In this document: positions 26,221 to 35,349 of the stretch, in pieces
Layout: every line of letters begins with the position of its first letter
Numbering within the stretch: the first letter of the stretch is position 1
From: Rhodospirillaceae bacterium LM-1
GTDB lineage: Bacteria > Pseudomonadota > Alphaproteobacteria > Rhodospirillales > WMHbin7
Direction of reading: 5' to 3'
NCBI GenBank assembly: GCA_902725215.1
Contig: CACUVI010000025.1
Coordinates: 1-44,324 of the forward strand
Length of the DNA stretch: 44,324 nt
The notes under the pieces: model-generated
Told to the model about the DNA's origin: nothing
Seen by the model: only the letters and a program-made list of their open reading frames with translations
Database searches by the model: none
Translations under genes and position numbers: made by a program

Positions 26221-26775
26221 ATGAGCGAGGCGCACGACCCCACCGGCTGGCATGGCACCACCATTCTATCCATCCGCAAGGGGGGCAAGGTGGTGATCGC
26301 GGGTGACGGCCAAGTGACCCTGGGGGCCACGGTCATCAAATCGAACGCCAAGAAGGTGCGCAGGCTGGGTGCGGACGGGCTGGTGATCGCCGGATTCGCG
26401 GGCGCCACCGCCGACGCCTTCACCTTGTTCGAACGCCTGGAAGCCAAGCTGGAAAAGCATCCCGGCCAATTGATGCGCGCTTGCGTGGAACTAGCCAAGG
26501 ATTGGCGCACCGACCGCTATTTGCGGCGCCTGGAAGCCATGATGGCGGTGGCCGACAAGGACGTGTCCTTGGTTCTGACCGGCACCGGCGACGTGCTGGA
26601 ACCCGAGGACGGCCTGATCGGCATCGGTTCGGGCGGCATGTACGCGCTGTCGGCGGCCCGCGCTTTGACGGATATCGAAGGGCTGGACGCCGAAGCCATC
26701 GCCCGCAAATCGATGGCCGTGGCGGCAGGCATTTGCGTTTACACCAACGAACGGATCATCGTCGAATGCCTATAA
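26221..26775 (+). CDS. hslV: ATP-dependent protease peptidase subunit HslV
   Basis: A 184-residue threonine peptidase of the HslUV (ClpYQ) protease. The catalytic Thr is in [13 protein letters not shown], exposed by removal of the first dozen residues; [18 protein letters not shown], and the C-terminal [14 protein letters not shown] segment are family hallmarks. It follows pyrF by three bases and overlaps hslU by 10 bases. Confidence 0.98.
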   Translation: MSEAHDPTGWHGTTILSIRKGGKVVIAGDGQVTLGATVIKSNAKKVRRLGADGLVIAGFAGATADAFTLFERLEAKLEKHPGQLMRACVELAKDWRTDRYLRRLEAMMAVADKDVSLVLTGTGDVLEPEDGLIGIGSGGMYALSAARALTDIEGLDAEAIARKSMAVAAGICVYTNERIIVECL

Positions 26776-28088
26776 GTTCCTTTTCCCCGCGCGAGATCGT
26801 CTCCGAGCTTGATCGTTTCATCGTGGGCCAGCACGACGCCAAGCGCGCCGTCGCCATCGCGCTGCGCAATCGTTGGCGCCGCCAGCAATTGACGCCCGAA
26901 CTGAAGGAAGAGGTGCTGCCCAAGAATATTCTGATGATCGGCCCCACCGGCGTCGGCAAAACCGAGATTGCCCGCAGACTGGCCAAGTTGGCCCAGGCCC
27001 CCTTCATCAAGGTCGAGGCGACGCGCTTTACCGAAGTGGGCTATGTGGGGCGCGACGTCGAGCAGATCGTGCGCGACCTGTTGGACAGCGCCATCGTCAT
27101 GACCCGTGAGAAATTGCGCCGCTCGGTCGAGGGCAAGGCCGAGCTGGCCGCCGAGGAACGCGTGCTGGATGCACTGGTGGGCGATAATTCAAGCGTGGAG
27201 ACCCGCCAGAAATTCAGGAAGATGCTGCGCGAGAATCTGCTCAACGACCGCGAAATCGAAATTCATCTGTCCGACAATTCGGGAGCGGCCTTTCCCATGT
27301 TCGACATGCCGGGTCAGCCCGGCACCAGTGTGGGTATGCTGAATATCAACGACATGCTGGGCAAGATGATGGGGGGGCGCACCAAGCCCCGCAAGCTGCT
27401 GGTCGGCGAAGCCTATAAGGTGCTGGTCGCCGAAGAGGGCGACAAACTTTTGGATCAGGACAAGGTGGTGCGCGAGGCCATCGAGGCGGTGGAAAACAAC
27501 GGCATCGTCTTTCTGGACGAGATCGACAAGATCTGCGCGCGCTCGGAAGAGCATCGTTCAGGCTCGGACGTATCGCGAGAAGGCGTGCAGCGCGATCTTT
27601 TGCCCTTGATCGAAGGCACCACGGTTTCGACCAAGCACGGTTCGGTAAAAACCGACCATATCCTGTTCATCGCCTCGGGCGCTTTCCATCTGGCCAAACC
27701 GTCCGACCTTTTGCCGGAATTGCAAGGACGCCTGCCCATTCGCGTGGCGCTGAAGGCCTTGGATAAAGATGATTTCGTGCGCATTCTCACCGAACCGGAA
27801 GCCAGCCTGATCGTGCAATACAAGGCCCTGATGGCGACCGAGGGCGTGATCTTGGATTTCACGCCGGAAGCGATCGAGGAACTAGCCTCGCTGGCCGCCG
27901 CCATCAATCGATCGGTCGAGAATATCGGTGCTCGGCGCTTGCATACGGTGCTGGAGAAATTGCTGGAAGACATCAGCTTTTCCGCCACCGACAATTCCGG
28001 CGCCTGCATCACCATCGATCCCAAGCTGGTGCAAGAAAAGGTCGCCGTGCTGGCCGAGAATACCGATCTGTCGAAGTTTATTTTGTAG
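26766..28088 (+). CDS. hslU: ATP-dependent protease ATPase subunit HslU
   Basis: A 440-residue AAA+ unfoldase for HslV. Walker A is [15 protein letters not shown], followed by the pore loop [14 protein letters not shown] (GYVG), the intermediate domain (about 110-240), Walker [13 protein letters not shown], and the C-terminal tail LSKFIL that docks into HslV. The start is ATG 26766 inside the end of hslV; the longer open frame upstream is a shadow of hslV. Confidence 0.98.
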   Translation: MPISSFSPREIVSELDRFIVGQHDAKRAVAIALRNRWRRQQLTPELKEEVLPKNILMIGPTGVGKTEIARRLAKLAQAPFIKVEATRFTEVGYVGRDVEQIVRDLLDSAIVMTREKLRRSVEGKAELAAEERVLDALVGDNSSVETRQKFRKMLRENLLNDREIEIHLSDNSGAAFPMFDMPGQPGTSVGMLNINDMLGKMMGGRTKPRKLLVGEAYKVLVAEEGDKLLDQDKVVREAIEAVENNGIVFLDEIDKICARSEEHRSGSDVSREGVQRDLLPLIEGTTVSTKHGSVKTDHILFIASGAFHLAKPSDLLPELQGRLPIRVALKALDKDDFVRILTEPEASLIVQYKALMATEGVILDFTPEAIEELASLAAAINRSVENIGARRLHTVLEKLLEDISFSATDNSGACITIDPKLVQEKVAVLAENTDLSKFIL

Positions 28089-28104
28089 AAGCAGTTTCTT
28101 TTTC

Positions 28105-28168
28105 TTGTCATGCCCGCGCTTGGCGCGGGCATCCACCTGGATCGCCGGGTCAAGCCCGGCGATGACAA
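28105..28168. repeat. Two-hairpin intergenic repeat (REP-like)
   Basis: An element bounded by TTGTCAT (28105-28111) and ATGACAA (28162-28168). It holds two 9-bp hairpins: TGCCCGCGC/GCGCGGGCA (28111-28131) and ATCGCCGGG/CCCGGCGAT (28141-28163). This style, with TCATGCCCGC...GGGCATCCACCTGGAT, is widespread in alphaproteobacterial genomes. It lies between the convergent hslU and GT2 genes and may act as a bidirectional transcription end. Confidence 0.8.
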
Positions 28169-28176
28169 AGAAATGT

Positions 28177-29052
28177 TCAAACCCTCAGCAATTCCTGCTC
28201 GATCTTCGCCAGCTCGCTTGCATCCAGCCCTTTGCCCTGCTTGAACAGGGCGAACAGGTGCGTGAGCGTTCTTTGCGCCTCGAAGGCCAGGGCATGATGC
28301 TCGGGGCCTAGCCGTTCCCAACCGAAGGCCAGCAAATGGCGCATCAGGAACACCAGGTCCAGCGGCACATCCACGTCCAGCCTTTCTTGAATTTTTCTTC
28401 GCGAGATGCGATTACCCGACTCGCGCAGCGCATCGTTTCTGCGCTGGGTCACCTGCCCGGGATGCAGGCGGTAGGCGCATAAAAGATCGGGCAGGATCAC
28501 GCCGCGCCCTCGATCCAACATGTCGGCGCAATAGGCGTAATCTTCCGCCGGGATCACCGATGAATCGAATCGCAAGGCGCTTTTGCGCACCGTGACGGCG
28601 CTGAAGGTGAAGGGCGAATTGAACAGCGTGATCCAGCGCAGCCGCGTATCCGAAGCGGGATGGCTTTCATCGCGCAAGGCCTTGCCTTGTCGGTCGATGA
28701 CGCGAACGCCCGCTCCCACGATGCCAAGCCTTGCGTCGCTTTCAATCAAGCGAAGCGGAATTTCGAAGCGACCAGCCAAGGCCAGATCGTCGGCGTCGAG
28801 AAAGGCGATGAAGTCACCTAGCGCTTGCTCAAGCCCAGCATTTCTGGCCGACGCCGCCCCTTGGTTTTCCTGGCGCAAACATTTCAAGCGAGGGTCGGAC
28901 AATCTTGCGATTTCATCCCATGACGCATCCGTCGATCCGTCGTCGATGCAGATCAGTTCGCCGCCATCAGGCAGTTGCGACAGCGCGCTGTCGATCGCCG
29001 CCTTCACATAGGGAGCCGCGTTGTAGACGGGCATCACCACAGAGAGCTTCAT
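28177..29052 (-). CDS. Family 2 glycosyltransferase
   Basis: A 291-residue GT-A glycosyltransferase with no membrane anchor. Motifs are LSVVMPVYNAAPYVKAAIDSAL, ICIDDGSTDAS, NQGAASARNAGLEQALGDFIAFLDADD (the DxD metal site), and a later EDYAYCADM. The sugar donor and acceptor are unknown. It is the last gene of the minus-strand run and overlaps xre by four bases, so its link to lut is positional only. Confidence 0.92.
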   Translation of the reverse strand: MKLSVVMPVYNAAPYVKAAIDSALSQLPDGGELICIDDGSTDASWDEIARLSDPRLKCLRQENQGAASARNAGLEQALGDFIAFLDADDLALAGRFEIPLRLIESDARLGIVGAGVRVIDRQGKALRDESHPASDTRLRWITLFNSPFTFSAVTVRKSALRFDSSVIPAEDYAYCADMLDRGRGVILPDLLCAYRLHPGQVTQRRNDALRESGNRISRRKIQERLDVDVPLDLVFLMRHLLAFGWERLGPEHHALAFEAQRTLTHLFALFKQGKGLDASELAKIEQELLRV

Positions 29053-29405
29053 TTCTTTTCCGGCAGATGCGCCATCATGGCCTGAATGGCTTCGTCGTCA
29101 AGATGACGGATCTCGCGGCTTAGGCGATTGGCGAATTCGGTGGCCAGCGGCGAAAGGCCCGACGTATCCAACATGGCCTTGGGATGCGAGATTTTCGCCA
29201 GTTCCTTCAGCTCGGCCGTTTCATCCCAGATCAGATTCAAAACGCCGCACATCTGCATGACCAGTCCGGGGGCAGGCCTGCCCCGGCGTCCATGCTCCAG
29301 CGCTGAAAGATAAGCAGGGGTGACGCCCAAATCTTCCGCCATGCGAGACAGGGTCAGGCCCTTATCCTGGCGCAATTGACGGATGCGAGCGCCAAAAGGC
29401 GTCAT
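29049..29405 (-). CDS. XRE-family HTH regulator
   Basis: A 118-residue protein. The N-terminal half is a Cro/CI-type HTH (FGARIRQLRQDKGLTLSRMAEDLGVTPAYLSALEHGRRGRPAP); the second half (LIWDETAELKELAKISHP and so on) is a helical region of about 55 residues resembling short XRE regulators found beside smr in this class. It overlaps smr upstream and the glycosyltransferase downstream by four bases each. The target genes are unknown. Confidence 0.9.
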   Translation of the reverse strand: MTPFGARIRQLRQDKGLTLSRMAEDLGVTPAYLSALEHGRRGRPAPGLVMQMCGVLNLIWDETAELKELAKISHPKAMLDTSGLSPLATEFANRLSREIRHLDDEAIQAMMAHLPEKK

Positions 29406-29962
29406 TCACCCAGGCCCCGACGGCGTTTGAGCAACACATAATAAGCGCCCGCCCCGCCATCCTTGGGCTTGGCCTGCGATATGCCCAGAACCAGGGGGCG
29501 AAGCTCGACCGTATTCAGCCATTTGGGCAGGGCGGCGCGGATCACCCCCTTGCCTTCAACGCCCTTGCCGGTGATCACCATCACGCAGCGCCTGCCCAGC
29601 GAGCTTGAGACATGCAGGAATTTCAGCAACGCCGCATGCGCTTGCGGCTCGGTCAATCCGTGCAGGTCAAGCCTGCCTTCGATGGCCATCTGCCCCTTGG
29701 CCAAACGCTCGGCCGTTCGCTTGTCCATGTCGGGCAGCAGATCGGGCACCAGTTCCTTCAGCTTGGCCTTGGCTTTGGGAGGCGGCGGTTGCACAGCCGT
29801 CGCCGCGGGTTTCTCTTTGCTGACGGCGACGGGTCGTTCGTTGTCGTTGTCGGCATAGGTAGACATTTCTGGCACCGGGCGCAGCGGCTGCGCTTCGCGC
29901 ATGACATGGCGCCAAAGCAAGATTTCCTCGTGCGTGGGATGGCGCGTGCGGCGAATGGACAT
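29402..29962 (-). CDS. Smr-domain protein (SmrA-like)
   Basis: A 186-residue protein. A low-complexity region rich in Pro, Ala and Lys (about 45-70) precedes the Smr domain with LDLHGLTEPQAHAALLKFL, VMVITGKGVEG..GVIRAALPKWL, and GAGAYYVLLKRR. Smr domains are linked to nicking endonuclease or ribosome-collision cleavage activity; which applies here cannot be said. The start is ATG 29962, with GAGGA 13 bases upstream; an in-frame TTG lies at 29974. In related genomes smr often follows mltA, which here lies 14 kb away. Confidence 0.88.
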   Translation of the reverse strand: MSIRRTRHPTHEEILLWRHVMREAQPLRPVPEMSTYADNDNERPVAVSKEKPAATAVQPPPPKAKAKLKELVPDLLPDMDKRTAERLAKGQMAIEGRLDLHGLTEPQAHAALLKFLHVSSSLGRRCVMVITGKGVEGKGVIRAALPKWLNTVELRPLVLGISQAKPKDGGAGAYYVLLKRRRGLGE

Positions 29963-29970
29963 GGGTTCGG

Positions 29971-30633
29971 TCAATCCTCGATCAGCAGAATGACCAAGCG
30001 ACGGGGGCCATGCGCGCCCAGAAGGATGGTCTGTTCGATATCGCCGGTGCGCGACGGCCCGGTAATCAGATTGATGGCGCGCGGCATGGCGTTGCTTTCG
30101 CGCCTTTGCATGTCCCAGGCGTCTTCATAGGTGCCCAGAATGCGCGATTCCGAAAGTGCTACGATGTGAAGATCGGGCATGAAATTCATCAGCGTGGGAC
30201 TGGCGGCCCCCGAGGACAGCATCAAGGTGCCGGTTTCCGCGATGCCCGCCCTGGCGTGGGCCAGCCCCGCCATGTCGTCGGGCCGGGGCGTTCCCTTGTG
30301 AATCTCGAACTCGTTCCAATCGATGCCGTCGAACCAGGGATCGGGCGAAACGGCCAGACGATAGGCGAGGCCGGATTCGTCCAGCAGCGGCCTGATCGCA
30401 GCGGGCATATCGCTTTTCGAGCGCAGGACCAGCACGCGGGCCGACACTTCCTCGGCCTTGGCGATGAACAAGGTGCGCAATTCCTCGACCCCCAATTGGG
30501 CGCGGGCCGGAACCAGAAAGGGTTTGCGTTCGGCAATTCGCTTTTCCACATCTAGCCGGCGCGCCGCATCCAAGGCTTGGCGTCCCTTGGATTGGCGAAT
30601 GCGCGACAGAATGGCTTCCTTTGAAGTCATCAT
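29971..30633 (-). CDS. lutC: LUD-domain protein LutC
   Basis: A 220-residue LUD-domain protein, the third component of the LutABC L-lactate oxidation system. Motifs are KEAILSRIRQ at the start, LAHARAGIAETGTLML in the middle (the LUD signature), and PDLHIVALSESRIL. Lut proteins oxidise L-lactate to pyruvate through an iron-sulfur complex. It overlaps the membrane-protein gene upstream by four bases. In the standard operon lutC follows lutB directly; here a membrane gene lies between them. Confidence 0.93.
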   Translation of the reverse strand: MMTSKEAILSRIRQSKGRQALDAARRLDVEKRIAERKPFLVPARAQLGVEELRTLFIAKAEEVSARVLVLRSKSDMPAAIRPLLDESGLAYRLAVSPDPWFDGIDWNEFEIHKGTPRPDDMAGLAHARAGIAETGTLMLSSGAASPTLMNFMPDLHIVALSESRILGTYEDAWDMQRRESNAMPRAINLITGPSRTGDIEQTILLGAHGPRRLVILLIED

Positions 30634-31148
30634 GCGCTTCGCCTTTCTTCCCGCTTGCCCAATCCGCCTTCCTCATCGCCTTCATCGCCAGCGCCTTCGG
30701 CCTGTTCGGCTCCGGGCAGGGCCAGCGGTTGGGCATGACGCTCGGCGAATTTCTGCCAATCGCCCTTGGGGGCCATGCAGAAATCCGGCGGATAGCCCGC
30801 CCAGACCAGCGAAAAGCCGCCCAGTTGCCAAAGCGTTTTGAACGCGTGCAGATCGCGCAGCAGCAATCCGATCAGGCGGCCATGCAGACGCCAAGCCATC
30901 CAGCGGCGAACCAGGAAAATATAAATGCCGCAGGCGGCTAGAAAGGCGATGGTGCCCCACAGAAGTTTATAGACCATCATGATGCCGAGACTGCCCAGAA
31001 TCAGCACCAGCAGCGGACCCACATTGTCCCAAGGATTGTAAACCGGCGAATGCGGATGATTGAGCAGCTTCATATTGCCCACCGCATCCAGCATGCTGTG
31101 CTCGTAGGCCGCTTTCAGGGCCATGAACATTTCTTCCTCGCGCGTCAT
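30630..31148 (-). CDS. Membrane protein encoded inside the lut operon
   Basis: A 172-residue protein starting at ATG 31148 (MTREEEMFMALKAAYEHSMLDAVGN). One or two membrane segments are seen at about residues 46-66 and 68-85 (VGPLLVLILGSLGIMMVYKLL, then AFLAACGIYIFLV). The tail is Glu/Gly/Asp-rich. I do not recognise a family. It overlaps lutB and lutC by four bases each, strong evidence of a shared transcript. A possible role is anchoring the Lut complex to the membrane (inference). The frame is open further upstream but those residues lie inside lutB. Confidence 0.8.
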   Translation of the reverse strand: MTREEEMFMALKAAYEHSMLDAVGNMKLLNHPHSPVYNPWDNVGPLLVLILGSLGIMMVYKLLWGTIAFLAACGIYIFLVRRWMAWRLHGRLIGLLLRDLHAFKTLWQLGGFSLVWAGYPPDFCMAPKGDWQKFAERHAQPLALPGAEQAEGAGDEGDEEGGLGKREERRSA

Positions 31149-32572
31149 CGCCCGCCCCCCTTTTTGTAGGCGTCCCATTGCGCCAGAAAGGTCTTGCCCT
31201 CGGGGGCGGGCAGATCGCGCGATTTTGTCCAGCCCGAAGCCAGCGGCAGATGGGCGAAACGCCCGCGCTTGCCCGCCATCAACGCCAAAAGCGGCATGCC
31301 CAGATTGACCAGCGCCCGATACAGCCAAGGACGGCGCGCCACGAATCCCCAAACGCCTAAGCCGAAGCGCGTGGCGGTTGGCGTGATGGCGCGTTCGAAG
31401 GCGCGTTCGCGCCAGGCGCGCATCATGCGCGGCAGCGGAATGCGCATCGGACAGACCTGCTCGCAGCGCCCGCAGAAGGTGGAGGCGTCGGGCATTTCGG
31501 CCCAGTCCTCAAGACCGGCCAGGGCGGGCGTTAAAACCGACCCCATCGGCCCGCAATAGAACGAGGCGTAGGCATGACCGCCGATGGCGCCGTAAACCGG
31601 ACAGTGATTGATGCAGGCGGCGCAGCGGATGCAGCGCAGCATGTCTTCGAAGGGGCCGCCCATCATCGCCGTGCGTCCGTTGTCCAGCAGCACGATATGG
31701 AATTCGTCGGGTCCGTCCAGGTCGCCCTGGCGCTTCGGCCCGGTGGTGACGGTGGTGTAGGAAGTCATCTCTTGGCCGGTCGCCGAGCGGGCCAGCAGGC
31801 GCACCGCCAGACTGGCCGCCTCCAATGTCGGCACCAGTTTTTCGATGCTGGCCAGCACGATATGCACGCGGGGCAAGGTTTGCGTCAGATCGCCGTTGCC
31901 CTCGTTGGTGACCAACACGAAGCTGCCGGTTTCGGCGACCAGGAAATTGGCCCCGGTGATGCCTACATCGGCGGCCAGGAATTTCTGGCGCAGAATGGCC
32001 CTGGCTTCGTCAAGCAGCGCGCGGGGTTCGTCGAGCGGACGATCGGCGTTCAATTCCTTGTGGCGCTCCTTGAAGGCGCTTGCCACCTGCTTGCGGTTCA
32101 GATGGATGGCGGGCGCTATGATGTGGCTGGGCGGTTCCTTGCGCAGCTGGATGATGTATTCGCCAAGGTCGGTTTCCACCACCTCGAACCCGTGCTCTTC
32201 CAGCCAGTGATTGAGCATGATCTCTTCCGAGATCATCGATTTGCCCTTGGCGATCAGTTTCGCATTGGCCTTCTTGCAGATCGACAGCACGATGTCGCGC
32301 GCGTCCTGGGCGGTTTCGGCCCAATGCACTTGGCCGCCTTGTTCGACCACCTTGGATTCGAATATCTCGAGATAGGAATCAAGATCGTTCAGCACCATTG
32401 TCTTCATGTCGCGGGCCTGATCGCGCAGGGCGTCGAATTCCGGCAGATTGGCCGCCGCAATTTTGCGCTTGGCCTGAAAACCGGTTTTCAATTTGGCCAA
32501 AGCCTCTTGCAAGACCGGATCGGCCAGCGCCGCATGGGTGTTGCTTTTGATGCTGCCGGGGCGGCTTCTCAT
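31145..32572 (-). CDS. lutB: Lactate utilization iron-sulfur protein LutB
   Basis: A 475-residue protein with an N-terminal LUD domain and a C-terminal pair of [4Fe-4S] motifs: CIRCAACINHCPVY and CGRCEQVCPMRIP. Between them lie GGPFEDML-type and GAIGGHAYASFYCGPMGS segments. It is the electron-transfer subunit of LutABC. The start is ATG 32572, five bases before the lutA stop; the longer frame is not conserved. The final 100 residues are hydrophobic and basic (LGVWGFVARRPWLYRALVNLGMP). Confidence 0.95.
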   Translation of the reverse strand: MRSRPGSIKSNTHAALADPVLQEALAKLKTGFQAKRKIAAANLPEFDALRDQARDMKTMVLNDLDSYLEIFESKVVEQGGQVHWAETAQDARDIVLSICKKANAKLIAKGKSMISEEIMLNHWLEEHGFEVVETDLGEYIIQLRKEPPSHIIAPAIHLNRKQVASAFKERHKELNADRPLDEPRALLDEARAILRQKFLAADVGITGANFLVAETGSFVLVTNEGNGDLTQTLPRVHIVLASIEKLVPTLEAASLAVRLLARSATGQEMTSYTTVTTGPKRQGDLDGPDEFHIVLLDNGRTAMMGGPFEDMLRCIRCAACINHCPVYGAIGGHAYASFYCGPMGSVLTPALAGLEDWAEMPDASTFCGRCEQVCPMRIPLPRMMRAWRERAFERAITPTATRFGLGVWGFVARRPWLYRALVNLGMPLLALMAGKRGRFAHLPLASGWTKSRDLPAPEGKTFLAQWDAYKKGGGR

Positions 32573-32576
32573 CGTT

Positions 32577-33338
32577 TCAGCGCTCCTCGCCGATGGCCGG
32601 GCCGCCCACGAAACCCGCCAACACTTCGGCGACATGGCGCGCCTTCACTTTCGATCCTTGGCGCTTCAAGCGCCCGGCGATGTTCAGCAAACAGCCCAAA
32701 TCGCCAGCCAGAACCGTGGTGGCCCCCGTCGCCTCGATATCGGCGGTTTTGTCCGTCACCATCTTGGTGGAAATGTCGGGATATTTGACGCAGAAGGTGC
32801 CGCCGAAGCCGCAACATTCCTCGGCCCCCGCCAGTTCCCGAAGTTCAAGCCCCTCGACGCCCGCCAAAAGCTGCCTGGGTTCGTCCTTGATGCCCAACTC
32901 GCGCAGGCCCGAGCAGGAATCGTGATAGGCCACGGCCTCGCCATAGCTGGCCGTGGCGCGCTCCAGCTTCAGCACGCGCACCAGAAAGCTGACCAGTTCG
33001 AAAGTGCGGCTGGCCAAGGACAGGGCAAGCGCCGCATAGTTGGGATCGTCGGCCAGCAGGGCCGGATAATGTGCATGGATCATGCCGGCACATGACCCCG
33101 ACGGAACGACGATGTAGTCATATTCCTTAAACGAGTCAATTACTTGACGGGCCAGTGCGCGCGCCGTTTCCCGGTCGCCATTGTTGTAGGCGGGCTGGCC
33201 GCAGCAAGTTTGGCTAGGCGGCACTTCGACGATGCAACCCGCATCCTCAAGCAGTTTGGCCGCCGCGAAACCGATCTGCGGACGCATGGCGTCCACCAGA
33301 CAGGTGGCGAAAAGACCTACGCGCGGCTCTTTGGCCAT
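32577..33338 (-). CDS. lutA: Lactate utilization protein LutA, CCG-domain
   Basis: A 253-residue protein with two CCG domains: ATCLVDAMRPQIG..TCCGQPAYNNGD..GSCAGMIH and DSCSGLREL..ECCGFGGTF..LGCLLNIAG. CCG Cys residues bind iron-sulfur clusters in the related GlpC and HdrB proteins. It is the first gene of lutA-lutB-membrane protein-lutC-smr-xre-GT2. The dedicated regulator LutR is not adjacent. Confidence 0.95.
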   Translation of the reverse strand: MAKEPRVGLFATCLVDAMRPQIGFAAAKLLEDAGCIVEVPPSQTCCGQPAYNNGDRETARALARQVIDSFKEYDYIVVPSGSCAGMIHAHYPALLADDPNYAALALSLASRTFELVSFLVRVLKLERATASYGEAVAYHDSCSGLRELGIKDEPRQLLAGVEGLELRELAGAEECCGFGGTFCVKYPDISTKMVTDKTADIEATGATTVLAGDLGCLLNIAGRLKRQGSKVKARHVAEVLAGFVGGPAIGEER

Positions 33339-33409
33339 GCGATTTTTCTCCCTTGAAGGCGGTGGTTCAGGATGGTCTTTTGGATGGAAAAACGCAAGCG
33401 GAGAAGGAA

Positions 33410-33433
33410 AAAGCCCGGCTTTCGCCGGGCTTT
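33410..33433 (-). terminator. Intrinsic terminator after DUF4870-like gene
   Basis: A perfect 10-bp stem AAAGCCCGGC/GCCGGGCTTT with a 4-base loop. Read on the minus strand it is followed by TTTTTCC, so it ends the DUF4870-like transcript, just before the lutA start region. Confidence 0.8.
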
Positions 33434-33437
33434 CGCA

Positions 33438-33788
33438 TTAGGAGAACATCCAACCCGCCGGATTGGGATGCGCCTGGCCTTGGGCCACGAATTTCATGCC
33501 CTTGACGCAACGCACGACCATCCAGACCATCATGAACAGCAAGATCAGGAAGCCGACGCCGATCATCATCGTCATCACGCCGATCACCGCCATCAACACG
33601 CTGATCCAGAAAGTGCGGATCTGGAAGCGGTAATGGGTTTGCACCCATTCCGGCGCACCGGCGCGGTTGACATAGGCCATGACCAAACCGACCAGACCGG
33701 TGATGCCCACCAGAAGGCTGGCCAGATACAAAATATAAATCAGATTTGCCGTTTTGCCCTCTTGGGGCGGAACCAGTGCTTCGCTCAT
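33438..33788 (-). CDS. DUF4870-like small membrane protein
   Basis: A 116-residue protein starting at ATG 33788 (MSEALVPPQEG). Three membrane segments are seen (about 14-38, 55-75, 76-95), with the pattern KTANLIYILYLASLLVGITGLVGLVMAYVNR and HYRFQIRTFWISV found in DUF4870 proteins. Function is unknown. Isolated by terminators on both sides, so it is probably monocistronic. Confidence 0.85.
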   Translation of the reverse strand: MSEALVPPQEGKTANLIYILYLASLLVGITGLVGLVMAYVNRAGAPEWVQTHYRFQIRTFWISVLMAVIGVMTMMIGVGFLILLFMMVWMVVRCVKGMKFVAQGQAHPNPAGWMFS

Positions 33789-33870
33789 ATGTTGATCTTC
33801 CCCCTTGCGGAAATTACCTACTCCGAGGCCAGGATAGGTCAGATGGCGGAGGAGGTAAATCATGAAGACA

Positions 33871-33899
33871 AAAAAGCCTGGGGATTCCCCAGGCTTTTT
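33871..33899 (-). terminator. Intrinsic terminator after rho
   Basis: A perfect 13-bp palindrome AAAAAGCCTGGGG / CCCCAGGCTTTTT with a 3-base loop, followed on the minus strand by further Ts. It lies 33 bases beyond the rho stop. On the plus strand it is also followed by Ts, so it may work both ways. Confidence 0.88.
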
Positions 33900-33931
33900 G
33901 TTAACGGCCATCTACAAGAAGAAAGTGTCGT

Positions 33932-35188
33932 CTAGCTATTCATCGCATCGAAGAAATCGTTGTTGTTCTTGGTGCCCTTCAGCTTATCGACCAGGAATTC
34001 CATGGCATCGACCACGCCCATCGGCATGAGGATGCGGCGCAGGACCCACATTTTCGACAGCGTGCCCTTATCAACCAGCAGCTCTTCCTTGCGCGTGCCC
34101 GACTTGGTGATGTCGATGGCCGGGAAGGTGCGCTTGTCCGACAGTTTGCGATCCAGGATGATTTCCGAATTGCCGGTTCCCTTGAACTCTTCGAAGATCA
34201 CTTCGTCCATGCGCGAGCCGGTGTCGATCAGCGCGGTGGCGATGATGGTCAGCGAACCGCCTTCCTCGATATTGCGGGCAGCGCCGAAGAAACGCTTGGG
34301 GCGCTGCAACGCATTGGCGTCCACGCCGCCGGTCAGCACCTTGCCCGAACTGGGCACCACGGTGTTGTAGGCGCGGGCAAGGCGAGTGATCGAGTCCAGC
34401 AGGATCACCACGTCGCGCTTGTGCTCGACCAGACGCTTGGCTTTTTCCAGAACCATTTCCGTCACCGCCACATGGCGCGTGGCGGGTTCGTCGAAGGTGG
34501 AGCTGACCACCTCGCCTTTCACGCTGCGGGCCATGTCGGTCACTTCTTCCGGCCGCTCGTCGATCAACAGCACGATCAGATAAACTTCGGGATGATTGGC
34601 GGCGATGGCGTGCGCCAGATTTTGCAGCATCACCGTCTTGCCGGTGCGCGGCGGCGCCACGATCAGGGCGCGCTGGCCGCGGCCCAGAGGAGCGATCAGG
34701 TCGATGACGCGCGAAGTATTGTCTTTCTTGGTCGGATCATCCACTTCCAGCTTCAGGCGACGATCGGGATAAAGCGGCGTCAGATTGTCGAAATTGATGC
34801 GGTGGCGCACATTTTCCGGCGGCTCGAAATTGATCGTATTGACCTTCAGCAGGGCAAAATAGCGCTCGCCGTCCTTCGGCGCCCGGATCTGGCCTTCCAC
34901 CGTGTCGCCGGTGCGCAGGCCGAAACGGCGCGTCTGGCTGGGGCTGACGTAAATGTCGTCGGGGCCGGGCAGGTAGTTCGCCTCGGGAGCGCGCAGGAAG
35001 CCGAAACCGTCTTGCAGAATTTCCAGCACGCCGCCGCCATAGATCGGCGTGTCGTTGTCGGCCAGCGTCTTCAGGATGGCGAACATCAGCTCTTGCTTGC
35101 GCATGGCGCTGGCGTTCTCGATTTGCAGCTCTTCTGCGAAGGCGAGCAGCTCGGCAGGGGTTTTGGCTTTTAATTCCTGAAGATTCAT
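33932..35188 (-). CDS. rho: Transcription termination factor Rho
   Basis: A 418-residue hexameric RNA helicase. The N-terminal Rho_N helical domain ([21 protein letters not shown]) is followed by the cold-shock-like RNA-binding domain with DGFGFLR, and the ATPase domain: Walker [10 protein letters not shown], Walker [16 protein letters not shown], and the secondary-site Q-loop/R-loop region. It ends with the typical [14 protein letters not shown]. Upstream lies a candidate promoter with a 127-base leader, in line with known Rho autoregulation in other bacteria. Confidence 0.98.
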   Translation of the reverse strand: MNLQELKAKTPAELLAFAEELQIENASAMRKQELMFAILKTLADNDTPIYGGGVLEILQDGFGFLRAPEANYLPGPDDIYVSPSQTRRFGLRTGDTVEGQIRAPKDGERYFALLKVNTINFEPPENVRHRINFDNLTPLYPDRRLKLEVDDPTKKDNTSRVIDLIAPLGRGQRALIVAPPRTGKTVMLQNLAHAIAANHPEVYLIVLLIDERPEEVTDMARSVKGEVVSSTFDEPATRHVAVTEMVLEKAKRLVEHKRDVVILLDSITRLARAYNTVVPSSGKVLTGGVDANALQRPKRFFGAARNIEEGGSLTIIATALIDTGSRMDEVIFEEFKGTGNSEIILDRKLSDKRTFPAIDITKSGTRKEELLVDKGTLSKMWVLRRILMPMGVVDAMEFLVDKLKGTKNNNDFFDAMNS

Positions 35189-35270
35189 GAAAATTCCAAA
35201 TGGAAAGGGGGGGAGGAAAAGCGGAGATTGTTGCTGGGAGAAGCGCGCCCCTTGGATCGTACCGGGGCCT

Positions 35271-35283
35271 GGGGCGAAGCCCC
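35271..35283 (-). promoter_or_regulatory. Stem-loop in the rho leader
   Basis: GGGGC-TTC-GCCCC on the minus strand, in the 5' leader of rho. It lacks a following T-run, so it is not an intrinsic terminator. A role in rho autoregulation is possible but unproven. Confidence 0.35.
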
Positions 35284-35314
35284 GTCGAATGGGGTGCCCT
35301 TGTGTTGAGCCTAT

Positions 35315-35343
35315 GATGTAGCTGGCCTGGGCCTTGCTGTCAA
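35315..35343 (-). promoter_or_regulatory. Probable rho promoter
   Basis: On the minus strand TTGACA (35343-35338) and TACATC (35320-35315) with exactly 17 bases between them, about 127 bases before the rho ATG. It lies just after the hemJ stop, so rho can be expressed on its own. Confidence 0.6.
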
Positions 35344-35349
35344 TGGGGG

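Noticed and set aside
31149-31352. N-terminal extension of the lut membrane protein
   Set aside because: These residues lie in another frame of lutB, and an ATG at 31148 overlapping the lutB stop is a natural start.
35271-35283. Stem-loop as the hemJ terminator
   Set aside because: It lies downstream of the likely rho promoter and lacks a T-run on the minus strand.
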